NCBI GenBank assembly: GCA_964545075.1
Contig: CAZJFS010000014.1
Coordinates: forward strand, 1 to 46,395
DNA from: DAOPXV01 sp035352535
GTDB lineage: Bacteria > Muiribacteriota > UBA9980
DNA: 46,395 nt
Reading direction: 5' to 3'
Shown: positions 1-9,699 of the stretch, piece by piece
How the letters are laid out: each line of letters opens with the position of its first letter
How positions within the stretch are numbered: the first letter of the stretch is position 1
The notes under the pieces: generated by a model
The model's input: only the letters and a program-made list of their open reading frames with translations
Told to the model about the DNA's origin: nothing
The model's database searches: none
Made by a program: the position numbers and the translations under genes

Positions 1-233
1 CCCAGGTCAAAACACAACAGCCGCTTTAAATAAGCAAAATATTGAACAATAAATGACTTATCAAGCAGCAGCCTTTCTCTGATATTCTTGATAACTTCAG
101 GTGATGCATTTTCTCCTACTATCGATAAAACCGGATCGCCTGGAATAAGAAAAATAAGCATAGAAGTAATAAGCGTTATTCCAAGTAATGTAATTACACT
201 GAAAGTTAACCGTTAAATAAAATAGTTCAGCAT
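1..233 (-). pseudogene. oppB/dppB-type permease, 5' part, interrupted by an in-frame stop (runs off the window)
   Basis: Read leftwards from an ATG at 233-231, preceded by a good ribosome-binding site (AAAGGG, about 8 bases upstream), the frame gives MLNYFI, a TAA stop at 215-213, then RLTFSVITLLGITLIT and a first membrane helix ending in LIPGDPV. This is the signature N-terminus of OppB/DppB permeases of peptide ABC transporters. The frame is the same before and after the stop, and the expected residue there is Lys or Arg, so a single AAA to TAA change explains it. It directly follows the binding-protein gene (342-1925), the usual opp order. The next in-frame ATG lies inside the first helix, so re-initiation would truncate the protein. 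Either the gene is broken or the base is a sequencing error. The 3' part is outside the window. Confidence 0.75.
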
Positions 234-341
234 AGTGACAGCCCTTTACATAGTTATTTTAATACATCGCAGAATATCGGTTTACATAACATTAATTATC
301 GGAATTTTTAGGGGATTGAAATGCTCTTGGTTTGTATAAAA

Positions 342-1925
342 TTAATTATTCAATTTCAATCCTACGAATTTCTCCATGGAATAAATTTTGGGCACATTAT
401 AATTTTCAACATTTTTTTGAGATGCCGCATATTCGATCTCATGCCATAAAAATATCCATGGCGCCTTTTCAATTATATTTTTCTGTATTGACTTGGCAAG
501 GTTTTTATATTCCGCATCGGATGAAGTCATCTCAAGTTTATCCATATCAGCATCCATTGCTTTATCATCGAAAAAAGCTCTATTGCCACCGGCTCCTTTG
601 TTTTTAGAATGAAATAAAGGGACAAGAAAATTATGCGCATCAGGATAATCAGCTGACCAGTTCAAATAGTACATTGCCAGGTTTCCTTTAACAATTTCAG
701 ATTTCAAAGCCGCCCACTCCATCTTCTTCAATGTAACATCGATACCAACTTTTTTGAGGTCTTCTTTAATCAATATCATAATATCTTCAATTTCTTGACT
801 TGATTTAAAATAAAGATCAAATTTCAAATTTTGGGCATTGTCTTCTTTTAATAGTTGTTTCGCTTTTTCAGGATCATAAGGATATCCGGTAGCAGCACTA
901 TCAAAAGTATTTAACGCTGGCGGAAAAGGTCCTTTTGATGTTATCATAGTGTTATCCATAAGAGCTTTTATGATTTCTTCTTTGTTAATAGCATAATTCA
1001 TGGCTTTTCGAACTTTTTCAGAAAAGATGCTTTTCCCCGCATTAAATGCTATATAATAGACATTCAATTTAGGTTGTTTGTGAATGTTAAATTTTGAGGA
1101 GTTAGCACTTAAAAAGTTTTTTACATTAACGGTACTAAGATTTAAAATATCAAGATTACCAATCTGAAATTCTGATATTTGGGTTTTTTCATCATGAATT
1201 ATTTTATATATGATCTCATCGATGAAAACTTTGTCAGCCTGATAATAATTAGCATTTTTCTTAAGAACCATCTTTGCTCCATTGCTTTTCTGAGATATTA
1301 AAAATGGCCCTGTGCCAAGAATATCGGTGCCATGAACTGAAACAATCGAAGCCGCCACCATCGTAAGGTTGAATAAAAATGGAGCAAATGGTTGTTTTAT
1401 CTTGAGCTTAACCTCGTATTCGCCTGAAATGGAAATACCAGTGACATTATCAGCTTTTCCTGTCATAAATTCTTCGTACCCGACAAGTTTATCAAATATA
1501 TTAGCTTTAGGACTAGTAGTTTTGGGATTAATTACTCTTTCAAATGATTCTTTAACTGTCTTAGAAGTCAGAACCGTTTCTCCATCTGAAAATTTAACAT
1601 TCTTTTTTAGAATAAATTTAAATTCGGTGCAATCGGCACTCACTTCAAAAGTTTCAGCAAGATCAGGAATAAGATTTAAATTGTCATCAAAATTCAAAAG
1701 TTTTTCATAGATTTTTGAAAGTATCTGACCGGAATTAACATCAGTTGACAAAGCAGGATCAATAGTCGTTATATCAGAGGGAATAGCAAGATTCAATGAT
1801 TTTAACGTTTTACCCTGATTCTGACCGCCACTGTCAGATGAGCAGGTACAGCCAGCTTGAATGAAAACCAGTGAAACTATCAATAGAAATAGAAATTTTA
1901 AACCATTATTATTAAATTTTATCAA
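342..1925 (-). CDS. Peptide/oligopeptide ABC transporter substrate-binding lipoprotein (SBP_bac_5 family)
   Basis: A 527-residue periplasmic binding protein of the OppA/DppA class, which captures peptides or similar solutes for an ABC importer. The N-terminus has a hydrophobic signal and a lipobox (FIQAGC, Cys near residue 26), so the protein should be lipid-anchored. Family features follow: LNLAIPSDITTIDPALS near the mature N-terminus, LAETFEVSAD, and the region around FKFILKKNVKFSDGE. The length is typical. The start is TTG at 1925-1923 with GAGGTGA about 7 bases upstream. The gene sits 29 bases after the TPR gene and is followed by the interrupted permease gene, so its cognate transporter may be non-functional in this strain. 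Ligand unknown. Confidence 0.9.
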   Translation of the reverse strand: MIKFNNNGLKFLFLLIVSLVFIQAGCTCSSDSGGQNQGKTLKSLNLAIPSDITTIDPALSTDVNSGQILSKIYEKLLNFDDNLNLIPDLAETFEVSADCTEFKFILKKNVKFSDGETVLTSKTVKESFERVINPKTTSPKANIFDKLVGYEEFMTGKADNVTGISISGEYEVKLKIKQPFAPFLFNLTMVAASIVSVHGTDILGTGPFLISQKSNGAKMVLKKNANYYQADKVFIDEIIYKIIHDEKTQISEFQIGNLDILNLSTVNVKNFLSANSSKFNIHKQPKLNVYYIAFNAGKSIFSEKVRKAMNYAINKEEIIKALMDNTMITSKGPFPPALNTFDSAATGYPYDPEKAKQLLKEDNAQNLKFDLYFKSSQEIEDIMILIKEDLKKVGIDVTLKKMEWAALKSEIVKGNLAMYYLNWSADYPDAHNFLVPLFHSKNKGAGGNRAFFDDKAMDADMDKLEMTSSDAEYKNLAKSIQKNIIEKAPWIFLWHEIEYAASQKNVENYNVPKIYSMEKFVGLKLNN

Positions 1926-1954
1926 AAACGTTCACCTCTTATAAAAATTGCGCG

Positions 1955-4204
1955 TTATTTTTCTGTATCCATATCTGAAAGGGCTTTGAAAGCTTTTTCA
2001 TAGAAAACATCATCTTTGGCGGATATCTGAAGAACGGTATTATAACAATATTTTGCATCCTCTATCTTGTCCATTTTCATATATACCTCGCCAAGATAAT
2101 AATAGCTTTCACCGTCAGGATTTTCATAACCAACGGCTTTTAAAAGCATCATCTGTGATTCGGTATACATTCCGTTTTTAAAATACACTATTCCAAGTTT
2201 CGAATAGGCATGAGAAAAATTCGGATTTAATGACAAACAGTTTACAAGTGATTCAATCGCAAGGTCATATTGTTCTTTCACTTCAAAACAGGTTCCAAGC
2301 TGAAAGTGAGCCAGTGCTGATGTTGCATCGATCGAAAGACCTTTCTGGAATATTTTTATTGCTTCATCAAACATACCTTTTCTGATGTAAACATCGCCAA
2401 GACCAAAATAAGCCAGTGAGTCCTTATAGTTCCATTCGTCATATAAACTGGTAAGTTTTGCGTCAGGAACTGAAATGATCGCCTGCTGAAGGGCCTGAAT
2501 AGATTCATCCAGCATGTTCATACGGACAAAACACAATCCAAGTGCGTACCAGGCAATAGCATTATTGGGATTGAGCTCTGAAGCTATCTTAAATTCATCC
2601 GAAGCGTCTTTGAATATTCCGGCCTGGGCAAGAACCGATCCAAGATTATAATGCGCCCATTCATTTTTGGGTTCCATCATAACAAGCGATTTGGCCTGTT
2701 CTATAGCATTTTGAACATCAGGCGAATTAATGTTACTTGATTCGCCGCCGCCTATTTCACGAATTTTGATCTTTTCTTTTTCATTTTCGTCCACTGCCTT
2801 ATTTGTTTCACTTTTTTTATCAGTTTCATCTTTGACAGGAACTAAAGTTTTGGCCTTTTTAAGAGCTCTTCTTAGCTTAATCGTCGATTTAAATGCTCCC
2901 CGCGATACTTGAAGCGCCTGATTTGTATCGTCATATTTTATGAGGTCTTCTTCACTATCTTTATCAAAAACTATTGATTTTATTTTAAGATCGTTAAGAT
3001 TAAAAAGAACAATATAATCGGAAAGCTTGTTGAAATTTATCATTTTCGAGAGTTCTTCATCAACATTAGGCAGTGAAATACCGAATTTTTCTTCGAAGTA
3101 TGGGGAAATGTCCTTTATTTCGTTGATAACAACAGTTTTATCGGATAATTTTTCGCGCAATATATCAATGTTCTGTTCAGCCAGATTATGAAGGTCATGG
3201 CCTTTAGGAAACATATCAAGTATAAGCTCGTATTCTTCAAGCGCTTCACGAAAACGGTTCGATTCGAAATAAGCTCTGGCAAGATTTAAATGAAGATATT
3301 CATCATCCTGACCGGCGTCAATTATTTTCGACCAGTTTTCTATAGCATCGTCAAGTTTTCCGAGATTAGCGCATGCTACGCCTATGAGATTAAAAACAAA
3401 TAGATTGGTGGAGTTTATTTCTTTTGCCGCTAATAGCATTTCAAGGGCTTTCTGATGTTTCTTTGTCTGAATATAGGCTTTCCCAAGGTTTATTAGCGCA
3501 AATTCATTGTTAGGAGAAATGCTCAGTGACATTTCCCAACATTTTATAGAATTTTCATTTTTGCTTAAATATGAATACGCTAAACCGAGATAATTATAAG
3601 CATGATGAAATCTCGGATTTATTTCTATACTTTTTCTATAGTAATAAAGCGCAATATCAATGTTGGCCTTGTCAACAAAAATATTGCCGAGGTAAAAATA
3701 GATCAGGTGACTTTTCGTGTCTATATCCAGTGCTTGATTAAAAAGATCCTGGGCATCGTCAAGTTTCTGATTCACACTGTAATTTATTCCCTGTTCAAGA
3801 TATCTGGCAACTATAAGTGACACTTCTTTTTTAGTGAGCTTCTTCTGCTTTCTGGTAATTTCCTTGAGATCAACGACTTCGGTCATGGCCTCTTCAAAAG
3901 TTAGATAAGCCGGAAATTCTTTAAGCATGGAAAGATCGATTTCATGACCAAATTTTAGAATTTCACCCGGTTTGATCTGAAGGTAGTAGATTGATTTATC
4001 TATACTGTCTTTATCAGCGAGTTCTTCCTTAAAACATACGTCACTAACTTTTGTAAAATAGTTTATTTTAAGAGTTTTTTCGTCAAGGCAGGCAATATAA
4101 AGGCAGTTACGATAGACTTGATCATCAGGAATAATCAATGCCTTCGCTTTACATTGCTTCAAAAAATCATCCTCAGAACATTTTATAACAAATATTTCTT
4201 TCAT
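1955..4204 (-). CDS. Large tetratricopeptide-repeat (TPR) protein
   Basis: A 749-residue protein with no signal peptide, probably cytoplasmic. Residues 1-120 form an uncharacterised N-terminal region. A first TPR array spans about 130-350 with classic patterns (for example YFYLGNIFVDKANIDIALYY and HAYNYLGLAYSYLSK). A non-TPR linker follows at about 350-500: a predicted beta-rich stretch with YIVLFNLNDLKIKSIVFDKD, then a Lys/Glu-rich charged segment. A second TPR array spans about 505-740. TPRs mediate protein-protein contacts; no catalytic motif is visible. The ATG at 4204 has GGAGA 4-5 bases upstream and the gene begins 17 bases after gatB ends, so it is probably co-transcribed with the gat genes. 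In this context it could be a pilus or envelope assembly scaffold, but that is speculation. Confidence 0.85.
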   Translation of the reverse strand: MKEIFVIKCSEDDFLKQCKAKALIIPDDQVYRNCLYIACLDEKTLKINYFTKVSDVCFKEELADKDSIDKSIYYLQIKPGEILKFGHEIDLSMLKEFPAYLTFEEAMTEVVDLKEITRKQKKLTKKEVSLIVARYLEQGINYSVNQKLDDAQDLFNQALDIDTKSHLIYFYLGNIFVDKANIDIALYYYRKSIEINPRFHHAYNYLGLAYSYLSKNENSIKCWEMSLSISPNNEFALINLGKAYIQTKKHQKALEMLLAAKEINSTNLFVFNLIGVACANLGKLDDAIENWSKIIDAGQDDEYLHLNLARAYFESNRFREALEEYELILDMFPKGHDLHNLAEQNIDILREKLSDKTVVINEIKDISPYFEEKFGISLPNVDEELSKMINFNKLSDYIVLFNLNDLKIKSIVFDKDSEEDLIKYDDTNQALQVSRGAFKSTIKLRRALKKAKTLVPVKDETDKKSETNKAVDENEKEKIKIREIGGGESSNINSPDVQNAIEQAKSLVMMEPKNEWAHYNLGSVLAQAGIFKDASDEFKIASELNPNNAIAWYALGLCFVRMNMLDESIQALQQAIISVPDAKLTSLYDEWNYKDSLAYFGLGDVYIRKGMFDEAIKIFQKGLSIDATSALAHFQLGTCFEVKEQYDLAIESLVNCLSLNPNFSHAYSKLGIVYFKNGMYTESQMMLLKAVGYENPDGESYYYLGEVYMKMDKIEDAKYCYNTVLQISAKDDVFYEKAFKALSDMDTEK

Positions 4205-4221
4205 AATTCTCCGTTCTTATT

Positions 4222-5682
4222 TTATAACTTATTTATTTTTTTTAATTCAGCTTCAAGCATCTCATTGACTAATTTAGGATTTGCTTTCCCTTTGGTCCTT
4301 TTCATTATCTGCCCTACGAGAAATCCCTTTGCCGCAGTTTTTCCCGCGATATAATCATCGATTGACTTCTGATTCTCCGCAAGCGTTTCAGTTATTACCT
4401 TCAAAATAAAGCTTTCATCAGAAACCTGGATAAGACCAAGCCGTGAAATTATCTGACCCGGAGTTTCACCCGTATCAAACATTTCGTCAATAACAGTTTT
4501 GGCTATTTTACCGGAGATTGTTCCGGCGTCTATCAAATTAAGCATTTCAGCAAGATGCTCGGGTTTAATTTTAATTTTAGAAATATCGCATCCGAGTGAT
4601 TCGTTCATCTTTTTTGTGATATCGCCCATAAGCCAGTTTGAAATAAGTTTATAATTATTATACATTCCAGCACATTTTTCAAAAAACACCGTCATTGAAA
4701 GACTGCTGGAAATAAGACGGGCATCATATTCCGAAAGTCCGAAAATTTCGGTATATTTTTTGAACTTAGCATCGGGCATTTCAGGAAGTTTTGAACTGAT
4801 ATCATTGATCATATCTTCGCTCACATCATAAGGCGGAAGATCTGGTTCTGGAAAATAACGATAATCGAATGCTTCTTCTTTTTTTCTCATTGAAAGGGTT
4901 ATGCCTTTAGCGTCATCAAAAAGCCTTGTTTCCTGAACTATTTTTTCACCGCGTGTCACAATTTCAATCTGACGCACTATCTCATATTCAATGGCTTTTT
5001 GAACACCTCTGAACGAATTCATATTTTTGATCTCGGTTTTAGTTCCTAATTTTGTTTCACCGACAGGCCTTATAGATACATTGGCGTCGCATCTGAGTGA
5101 ACCATCTTCCATGTTACAGTCAGAAACGTCAACATATTTAAGAACAAGTTTTAATTTTTCGAGATAATCTTTTGCTTCCTGTGCGCTTCGCATATCCGGC
5201 TCTGAAACGATCTCAAGAAGTGGAACTCCGGCGCGATTAAGATCGACAAAAGACTGGCCAGCACCGCCATGAACATTTTTTCCTGCATCCTCTTCCATAT
5301 GGATCCTTGTTATTCCAATTTTTTTTTCACCGATAGATTTGTCTTCAGCTATGATTGGAATTATAATGTGGCCGTTTACGCATATAGGCATATCAAACTG
5401 TGAGACCTGATATCCTTTCGGAAGATCGGGATAAAAATAATTTTTTCTGTCAAATTTTGTTCTCCGCGATATTTGACAATTAAAAGCCAGCCCTGTTTTA
5501 ACCGCGCGCCCTAAAACTTCTTTATTTAAAACAGGAAGTACGCCAGGCTGGCCGCTGCATATTTCGCAGACATGCGTATTCGGCTCAGCTCCGCTGTAAT
5601 CGGTCGAACAGCTACAGAATATTTTTGTAGACGTATTTAATTGCACGTGCACTTCAAGGCCGATAACCGCCTCAAACTTCAT
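4222..5682 (-). CDS. gatB: Aspartyl/glutamyl-tRNA amidotransferase subunit B
   Basis: A 486-residue GatB, the tRNA-binding and kinase subunit of GatCAB, which converts mischarged Glu-tRNA(Gln) or Asp-tRNA(Asn) to the correct aminoacyl-tRNA. The family N-terminus FEAVIGLEVHVQLNT is clear. Zinc-site cysteines appear as CSCS and CEIC, and the active-site block VDLNRAGVPLLEIVSEPD is intact. The C-terminus carries the YqeY-like tail ending in KGKANPKLVNEMLEAELKK. Length is standard. It starts at an ATG with AAGGAG about 8 bases upstream and lies 35 bases downstream of gatA, forming gatC-gatA-gatB in one direction. Confidence 0.98.
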   Translation of the reverse strand: MKFEAVIGLEVHVQLNTSTKIFCSCSTDYSGAEPNTHVCEICSGQPGVLPVLNKEVLGRAVKTGLAFNCQISRRTKFDRKNYFYPDLPKGYQVSQFDMPICVNGHIIIPIIAEDKSIGEKKIGITRIHMEEDAGKNVHGGAGQSFVDLNRAGVPLLEIVSEPDMRSAQEAKDYLEKLKLVLKYVDVSDCNMEDGSLRCDANVSIRPVGETKLGTKTEIKNMNSFRGVQKAIEYEIVRQIEIVTRGEKIVQETRLFDDAKGITLSMRKKEEAFDYRYFPEPDLPPYDVSEDMINDISSKLPEMPDAKFKKYTEIFGLSEYDARLISSSLSMTVFFEKCAGMYNNYKLISNWLMGDITKKMNESLGCDISKIKIKPEHLAEMLNLIDAGTISGKIAKTVIDEMFDTGETPGQIISRLGLIQVSDESFILKVITETLAENQKSIDDYIAGKTAAKGFLVGQIMKRTKGKANPKLVNEMLEAELKKINKL

Positions 5683-5717
5683 TTTTAATACTCCTTATAA
5701 TAAACAGAAAACTTAAA

Positions 5718-7190
5718 TTAAACGTTGGGAAATGTCAGATGAAAGTCAGTACGTTTTTGGAATTCATTCGAAACGCTTAATATTTTAGCTTCTTCAAAAT
5801 AATTTCCAAGGATCTGAAGCCCGACCGGCATAGCACCTGCAAAGCCGCAGGGAATTGAAATAGCCGGTATAGAAGCCAGATTAACCGATATAGTAAAAAT
5901 ATCCGACATATACATCGTGAGAGGATCTTTTGTTTTTTCACCGAATTTGAACGCCGATGTTGGCGCAGTTGGCGTAAATATAACATCAACTTTTTTAAAA
6001 GCGGTTTCAAAGTCTTCGCGAATCTTTGTTCTGGCTTTTTGAGCATTTTTATAGTATGCGTCATAGTAACCGGAACTTAAAGCATAAGTTCCAAGAATTA
6101 TTCTTCTCTTAACTTCGGCGCCAAAACCTTCATCACGGGTTTTCTGGTATAATTCTTTGAGGTTTTTATGATCAGGATTTCTATACCCATATCTAATGCC
6201 ATCAAAGCGTGAAAGATTGGAACTGGCTTCGGCGGTTGCGATAAGATAATAAACTGGTATTGCATATTTTGTGTGCGGCAAAGATATTTTAACGATATCA
6301 GCGCCAGCTTTTTTAAAAACATCTATAGCGTTTTCAATGCAGGATAGAACTTCGGGATCAATACCTGAACAGAAATATTCGTCAGGAATGCCGATTCTGA
6401 GCTTTGATATATCAAAGCCACTTTTTAAAATTTCAGAATAGTTCTCCACCAAACGAGAGTTTGAAGTCGAGTCCTTGACGTCATGGCCGGATATAGTCTC
6501 AAGCGCATACGCCATATCTAAGGCATCTCTCGTGAACGGGCTGATCTGATCAAGAGAACTCGCGAAAGCGATGAGGCCGTATCGTGAAATTCTTCCGTAT
6601 GTAGGCTTTAAACCGCAGATACCACAAAATGACGCGGGCTGGCGCACCGAACCGCCAGTATCGGAACCGAGAGCCATATAAGACATTCCGGCAGCCACAG
6701 CAACTGCCGATCCACCTGAAGAACCGCCTGGAACGTAATCGGTATTCCATGGGTTTTTGGTTTTCATAAAAGCCGAATTTTCCGTTGAAGAACCCATAGC
6801 AAATTCATCAAGATTTGTTTTTCCACAAATTACCGCACCGGCGTCTTTTAATTTTTTTACGACAGTAGCGTCATATAAAGGCATATAATTTTCAAGTATT
6901 TTCGACCCTGCCGTCGTTACGGTTCCTTCCGTTAAAATATTATCCTTTAAAGCGATCGGGATATGCGACCAGAAAGATTTTTTGTCGTTACAGGAACTGC
7001 CGCATGGCGAGATCGCCCTTAAAAAAGCATTAAGCGCAGGATCTATCTTTTGAATACGATCAGCAATATATGAATGGAGCTCAGCCACCGATAATTCACC
7101 GAAATCGATCATTCTTCTGATCTCATGCGCCGGTTTATAATGAAGCGGGACATCTTTCACATTTGCATATTTTAAATAATTTTCAGGCAT
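5718..7190 (-). CDS. gatA: Aspartyl/glutamyl-tRNA amidotransferase subunit A
   Basis: The glutaminase subunit of GatCAB, an amidase-signature enzyme that releases ammonia from Gln or Asn. The Ser-cisSer-Lys catalytic set is visible: the Lys in PIALKDNIL, the serines of GGSSGGSAVAVAAG (about residues 155-161), and GSDTGGSVRQPASFCG. The preferred start is the ATG at 7190-7188 (MPENYL), which has GGGGAG just upstream. An upstream in-frame TTG at 7208 would overlap gatC by 17 bases and lacks a better site. From 7190 the protein is 490 residues, normal for the family. The gap to the gatC stop is a single base, implying translational coupling. Confidence 0.97.
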   Translation of the reverse strand: MPENYLKYANVKDVPLHYKPAHEIRRMIDFGELSVAELHSYIADRIQKIDPALNAFLRAISPCGSSCNDKKSFWSHIPIALKDNILTEGTVTTAGSKILENYMPLYDATVVKKLKDAGAVICGKTNLDEFAMGSSTENSAFMKTKNPWNTDYVPGGSSGGSAVAVAAGMSYMALGSDTGGSVRQPASFCGICGLKPTYGRISRYGLIAFASSLDQISPFTRDALDMAYALETISGHDVKDSTSNSRLVENYSEILKSGFDISKLRIGIPDEYFCSGIDPEVLSCIENAIDVFKKAGADIVKISLPHTKYAIPVYYLIATAEASSNLSRFDGIRYGYRNPDHKNLKELYQKTRDEGFGAEVKRRIILGTYALSSGYYDAYYKNAQKARTKIREDFETAFKKVDVIFTPTAPTSAFKFGEKTKDPLTMYMSDIFTISVNLASIPAISIPCGFAGAMPVGLQILGNYFEEAKILSVSNEFQKRTDFHLTFPNV

Positions 7191-7191
7191 T

Positions 7192-7485
7192 TTACTCCCC
7201 CGTCTCAATTATTGATGGCACCACGAAATTTTTGCCGTCGTTTCCAACGGATTGAAAAATCAGTTTCGATTGCGGAAGTGATTTTTCCGAAACATCTTCA
7301 CGCAGAACGTTTGAATTAACGAGAGCATTATTGGTCGGCTCGACATTTTTAAGATCCAGTTCCTGTATCTGTTCAAAAAAACTCAATATGGAAGCCAACT
7401 GGCCTGTATAGTCTTCAATTTCCGAAGGCTTCAACTCGAGCATTGCAAGTTTTGAAATTTTAATAACTTCTTCTTTTGATATCAT
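7192..7485 (-). CDS. gatC: Aspartyl/glutamyl-tRNA amidotransferase subunit C
   Basis: A 97-residue GatC, the small belt-like subunit that wraps around GatA and stabilises the GatCAB complex. Typical content: an N-terminal helix EEVIKISKLAMLELKPSE, a central FFEQIQELDLKNVEPTN and a C-terminal LREDVSEKSLPQ. The ATG at 7485 is preferred because AAGG ends 7-8 bases upstream. The GTG two codons earlier (7491) lies almost on top of that ribosome-binding site. It begins a few bases after the thioesterase stop and its stop nearly abuts the gatA start. Confidence 0.95.
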   Translation of the reverse strand: MISKEEVIKISKLAMLELKPSEIEDYTGQLASILSFFEQIQELDLKNVEPTNNALVNSNVLREDVSEKSLPQSKLIFQSVGNDGKNFVVPSIIETGE

Positions 7486-7494
7486 TTTCACACC

Positions 7495-7962
7495 TTAAGA
7501 TGATTTAACGTTGTTTTCGGCATATTCGCAAAGCATTTTTTTCAACTTTTCAAGCGCAACGTTGCCGTAAGGCCTTAAAAGTTTTCCGCACTTATCAAGC
7601 ATCGCGTGTTTTGTGAAACCTTTCGTGCAAAGTTTTCGATCAGACACTCTGCATATCTCATAAACGAATGATATTGATACGGCGCGTATCTCTTCAATTT
7701 TAGTTATAACGACAACAAGTTCGTCGTAACGTACAGGCGCCATATATCTGGAATAAGACTCGGTAACTGGCATAAGTATACCGTCTTCTTCTAAAGCCGA
7801 ATAAGGATAGCCTACTTTTCTAAGCACATCGCCGCGGGCAACCTCATACCATGTGTAGTAATTACCATAATATACGACCCCCATTTTATCCGTTTCGGCG
7901 TATCTGACGCGTATTTCGGTCTCAAATGAAGGTGAGATAAACTCTTTGTCGTCAACTTTCAT
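7495..7962 (-). CDS. Hotdog-fold acyl-CoA thioesterase, YbgC/4-hydroxybenzoyl-CoA thioesterase family
   Basis: A 155-residue single hotdog domain. The family signature is clear: VRYAETDKMGVVYYGNYYTWYEVAR, with the catalytic Asp in the AETD segment, followed by the LRKVGYPY region. Such enzymes hydrolyse short-chain or aromatic acyl-CoA thioesters. In Proteobacteria ybgC travels with tol-pal, which is not the case here; instead it sits between pilB and gatC. The ATG overlaps the last 11 bases of the ATPase gene, implying coupling. The C-terminal KKMLCEYAENNVKSS is unremarkable. Substrate cannot be predicted from sequence. Confidence 0.9.
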   Translation of the reverse strand: MKVDDKEFISPSFETEIRVRYAETDKMGVVYYGNYYTWYEVARGDVLRKVGYPYSALEEDGILMPVTESYSRYMAPVRYDELVVVITKIEEIRAVSISFVYEICRVSDRKLCTKGFTKHAMLDKCGKLLRPYGNVALEKLKKMLCEYAENNVKSS

Positions 7963-9688
7963 CAGTCTGAGTTACCCTTATTACTTCTTCTATCGTCGTC
8001 ATGCCTTCAATAACCTTGAAAATTCCATCTTCACGAAGCGTTTTCATTCCGTTTTTCCGCGCTTCTTTTTTTATAAAGGACATGGCCGCTCGGTTAACAA
8101 TAAGCTCATGGATCTTTTCATTAGGAATCAAAAGCTCGTTTATCGTTGTTCTTCCTTTGAACCCGGTTTGTTTGCAATGAGGACATCCGACTCCGCGATA
8201 TAATTCAAAATCTTCCGGAAGATTGGCGTCGACAAGTTCATTTATTTTATCGATAAATTGAGGTGACGGTTTATAGGCTGTTTTACATTTCGAACATATC
8301 CTGCGTATAAGGCGCTGCGCCATGATGCATAACAGCGATGAGGATATCAAAAACGGTTCCACCTTCATATCGATGAGTCTTGTGACCGCGCCCGACGCGT
8401 CATTAGTGTGAAGCGTCGAAAAGACCATATGGCCCGTAAGCGCGGCGCGTATGGCGATCTCAGCGGTTTCAACGTCACGTATTTCGCCGACCATCACGAT
8501 GTCAGGATCCTGGCGCAATATCGAACGAAGGCCGTTGGCGAAGTTAAAACCGGCTCTGACATTTATCTGCGCCTGGTTAATGACGTCCAGCTCATATTCG
8601 ACCGGGTCTTCAATAGTAACAATGTTTTTATCCATTGAATTTATCTTATCAAGCGAAGCGTAAAGCGTCGTGGATTTACCGGAACCGGTAGGACCCGTAA
8701 CAAGTATTATCCCATTAGGCTTTCTGATAACCATCTTGAATTTTTCAAGCACGTCGTGCGCAAAACCGAGATCTTCAAGCGGAATAAGAACGCCGGTTTT
8801 ATCAAGAATTCTTATAACTATTTTTTCGCCATGAACGCATGGAAACGAAGATACGCGAAGATCTATGGACCTGTTCTGAAATTTCATTTCAGCCCTTCCG
8901 TCCTGCGGAACGCGCTTTTCAGAAATGTCCATGTTGCTCATGACCTTTATGCGCGAAATAACAGCCGGTTCGAGGGATTTAGCGAGCGTCATAACTTCGT
9001 GCAAAATTCCGTCGACTCTGTATCTTGTGCGCAGCACCTTTTCGGAAGGCTCGATATGAATATCGGAAGCTCCGTCAGCGATAGCCTTTAATATCATCAG
9101 ATTGACCAGCTTTATTACGGGGGCTACATTGTCACCGGTACCGCTTTCAATCAATTTCGGATCGATCGCGTGGCCCTGCAGCTTATTGGCTATCATCTGA
9201 AGTTCGTTCAATTCGGCTTCGGAAGTAATCTCAGGCGTTTTTGCCGGTTTTTGTACGTTGTAATATTTTTCAATCGCTACTTCAATCTCTTCCTGCGTTG
9301 ATACGAGAGGCTTAACGTCGCAGGCGGTGGTGTATTTTATGGAATCTATGACGAAACTGTCGAGCGGATCGATCATGGCGACCGTTACAGTGCTTTTAAC
9401 CTTGAGAAGCGGAATAAGCTTATATTTGAAGGCTATGTCATAGGGAACGATCTTGACAATCTCCGGATCTATGACGTAATTTGTAAGATTGGCGTACGGT
9501 ATTCCAAGCTTGCTTTCAAAAAAATTCATCAGATCGGATTGCGAGATAAAACTATTAACCATAAGTATATAGCCAAGCGTTTGTCCCGTTTTTCGTTGTT
9601 CCTTCAAAGCCTCGTCAAGCTGTTTCTCGGTTATCAGGTTTGCGTTGATCAAACTCTGTCCGAGAAGCTTTTTTTCCAGTCGGGCCAT
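7952..9688 (-). CDS. Type IV pilus / type II secretion assembly ATPase (PilB/GspE family)
   Basis: A 578-residue hexameric secretion ATPase that powers pilin or pseudopilin polymerisation at the inner membrane. An N-terminal MshEN/GspE_N domain (about residues 1-150) starts with LLGQSLINANLITEKQLDEA. The catalytic domain has a Walker A GPTGSGKST at 332-340, an Asp box/Walker B DPDIVMVGEIRD, a His box GHMVFSTLHTNDA, and the zinc-binding CSKC and CPHC pairs near the C-terminus. It cannot be decided from sequence whether it serves a pilus or a secretion system. The minor-pilin genes at 28065-30658 are the only other such components here. Between nusB and the ybgC-like gene, with an 11-base gap and an 11-base overlap. 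Confidence 0.95.
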   Translation of the reverse strand: MARLEKKLLGQSLINANLITEKQLDEALKEQRKTGQTLGYILMVNSFISQSDLMNFFESKLGIPYANLTNYVIDPEIVKIVPYDIAFKYKLIPLLKVKSTVTVAMIDPLDSFVIDSIKYTTACDVKPLVSTQEEIEVAIEKYYNVQKPAKTPEITSEAELNELQMIANKLQGHAIDPKLIESGTGDNVAPVIKLVNLMILKAIADGASDIHIEPSEKVLRTRYRVDGILHEVMTLAKSLEPAVISRIKVMSNMDISEKRVPQDGRAEMKFQNRSIDLRVSSFPCVHGEKIVIRILDKTGVLIPLEDLGFAHDVLEKFKMVIRKPNGIILVTGPTGSGKSTTLYASLDKINSMDKNIVTIEDPVEYELDVINQAQINVRAGFNFANGLRSILRQDPDIVMVGEIRDVETAEIAIRAALTGHMVFSTLHTNDASGAVTRLIDMKVEPFLISSSLLCIMAQRLIRRICSKCKTAYKPSPQFIDKINELVDANLPEDFELYRGVGCPHCKQTGFKGRTTINELLIPNEKIHELIVNRAAMSFIKKEARKNGMKTLREDGIFKVIEGMTTIEEVIRVTQTDES

Positions 9689-9699
9689 TTTCTAAAACC

